64,000 nt of DNA from Hyphomicrobiales bacterium. GTDB lineage: Bacteria > Pseudomonadota > Alphaproteobacteria > Rhizobiales > Rhizobiaceae. Position numbers and translations under genes: made by a program. The notes under the pieces are model-generated. The model had not been told where the DNA came from, ran no database searches, and worked only from the letters and a program-made list of their open reading frames with translations. Shown piece after piece: positions 63,051 through 64,000 of this stretch. The number at the start of each line of letters is the position of its first letter. Positions within the stretch are counted from its first letter, which is position 1. The stretch is taken from positions 186,001-250,000 of the forward strand of contig UCNE01000023.1 in NCBI GenBank assembly GCA_900473685.1. Direction: 5' to 3'.

Positions 63051-64000
63051 ATGGACGCTCTCGTGACTGACCACCTTCTCCTCGGTATCGATACCGGCGG
63101 AACCTATACCGACGCGGTTCTTTTCAGTGAAACCGACGGCGTCGTCGCCAAGGCAAAGGCGCTGACCACGCGCCACGATCTCTCGGTCGGCATCGCCGGC
63201 GCCGTCGAGGCTGTGCTGGAACAGGCAAGGGCGCCCGCATCGGCGATCAGCCTTGTGTCCCTGTCCACGACGCTCGCAACCAATGCGCTGGTTGAGGGGC
63301 AGGGCGGCCGCGCCGGTCTGGTGATGATCGGTTTTGCCCCGGAAGACCTGAAGCGCGACGGCCTGCAGGAGGCGCTGGGCACCGATCCGGTGATCTTCCT
63401 GCCTGGTGGCCACAATGTCCATGGCGGCGAAACGCTGCTCGACATGACGCTGCTTGATGAAGCCCTGCCGCAGCTTGCAACAGAGGTCGCGTCCTTCGCT
63501 GTGGCCGGTTATTTCGCTGTGCGGAATCCGGCTCACGAACAGCGCGTGCGTGAGCGTATCCGCGAAGTGTCGCATCTGCCGGTCACCTGCAGTCATGAGC
63601 TGTCCTCCAAGCTTGGCGGCCCCCGCCGGGCGCTGACGACCCTTCTCAATGCCCGCCTCGTCTCGATGATCGACCGGCTGATCGGCGCCTGTGAAGGTTT
63701 CCTGAAAAGCCGCGGCATCGATGTGCCGATGATGGTCGTGCGTGGCGACGGCGCGCTGATCTCAGCGGCGGAAGCGCGGCTGCGACCGATCGAAACCATT
63801 CTCTCAGGCCCCGCCGCAAGCCTTGTCGGCGCCCGGCATCTGACTGGCCTCGACAATGCCGTCGTTTCCGATATCGGCGGTACCACGACCGATGTCGCGG
63901 TACTTGATCAGGGCCGTCCGCGACTGGACGGCGAAGGCGCCGTCGTCGGCGGGTTCCGCACCATGGTCGAGGCGGTTGCGATGCGCACCTTCGGTCTCGG
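63051..64000 (+). CDS. Hydantoinase/oxoprolinase-type protein, N-terminal part (runs off the window)
   Basis: The frame from ATG 63051 (or GTG 63063) stays open to the window end. It encodes LLGIDTGGTYTDAVLFSE at its start, STTLATNALVEGQGGR near 80, and SDIGGTTTDVAVLDQGRPRL near 278. These are the ATP-binding motifs of the HyuA (ASKHA) fold, found in 5-oxoprolinase, N-methylhydantoinase and acetone carboxylase subunits. Only about 316 residues are visible, so the substrate cannot be given. It is divergent from the secreted orphan. Confidence 0.85.
   Translation, partial: MDALVTDHLLLGIDTGGTYTDAVLFSETDGVVAKAKALTTRHDLSVGIAGAVEAVLEQARAPASAISLVSLSTTLATNALVEGQGGRAGLVMIGFAPEDLKRDGLQEALGTDPVIFLPGGHNVHGGETLLDMTLLDEALPQLATEVASFAVAGYFAVRNPAHEQRVRERIREVSHLPVTCSHELSSKLGGPRRALTTLLNARLVSMIDRLIGACEGFLKSRGIDVPMMVVRGDGALISAAEARLRPIETILSGPAASLVGARHLTGLDNAVVSDIGGTTTDVAVLDQGRPRLDGEGAVVGGFRTMVEAVAMRTFGL

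Overview
The window reads as chromosomal DNA of an alphaproteobacterium of the family Rhizobiaceae (Rhizobium/Agrobacterium/Sinorhizobium group). The evidence is gene content and order: coaE-dnaQ-secB, gyrB, trpFBA-accD-folC, addAB-trxA, divL, ahcY, HPr/EIIA/HprK next to ChvG/ChvI and pckA, a hisB-hisHAFE block, hslVU and a DUF1402 protein. This matches my memory of the backbone near the chromosomal origin in this family, but I could not run a comparison. Coding density is high. I see no insertion sequences, prophage, tRNA, rRNA or CRISPR; the only genes of a mobile kind are one VapBC-like toxin-antitoxin pair.

Layout. 1-7.5 kb: housekeeping genes (end of coaE, dnaQ, secB, fxsA, a Tim44-like protein, mltA, a Smr protein, a small XRE regulator, gyrB). 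7.5-9.9 kb: a nitroreductase and a GabD-type aldehyde dehydrogenase. 10-21.1 kb: a sugar-acid catabolic locus with an HpaI-type aldolase, a UxaB-like reductase, a GntR regulator with two winged helices, UxaA, a sugar-1-dehydrogenase of the aldo/keto reductase family, a FucU mutarotase, a three-gene sugar ABC importer and a zinc alcohol dehydrogenase. 21.3-24.9 kb: PHB depolymerase, small membrane proteins, a metallopeptidase and VapBC. 25-30.9 kb: trpFBA, accD, folC and an acetyltransferase. 30.9-42.9 kb, minus strand: divL, a tsaE-amgK fusion, a murU-like gene, addB, addA and trxA. 43.2-50.8 kb: ahcY, regulatory PTS genes, ChvG/ChvI and pckA. 50.9-53.0 kb: arfB, a Kbp-like protein, a secreted orphan and alkB. 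53.0-57.6 kb, minus strand: coaA and his genes. 57.8-64 kb: hslVU, DUF1402, a cytochrome P450, a secreted orphan and the start of a hydantoinase/oxoprolinase-type gene.

The most interesting system is the 10-21 kb locus. Its enzymes spell out a route from L-galactose (or a related sugar such as L-fucose) through L-galactonate, D-tagaturonate and D-altronate to 2-keto-3-deoxygluconate. FucU would interconvert anomers and the ABC transporter would import the sugar. The HpaI-type aldolase and GabD-type dehydrogenase could finish the route. Two promoters in the locus, before uxaA and before the binding-protein gene, share a 27-nt element (23 identical positions), and the local regulator has two DNA-binding domains in tandem. 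Substrate and regulation are inferences.

Other points worth attention: a DivL-type kinase with Tyr in place of the phospho-acceptor His; a TsaE-AmgK fusion beside a MurU-like transferase; an AccD that has lost three of four zinc-ribbon cysteines; a three-half-site operator upstream of ahcY; an MltA with no visible export signal; and a lytic-transglycosylase-like motif in the DUF1402 protein.
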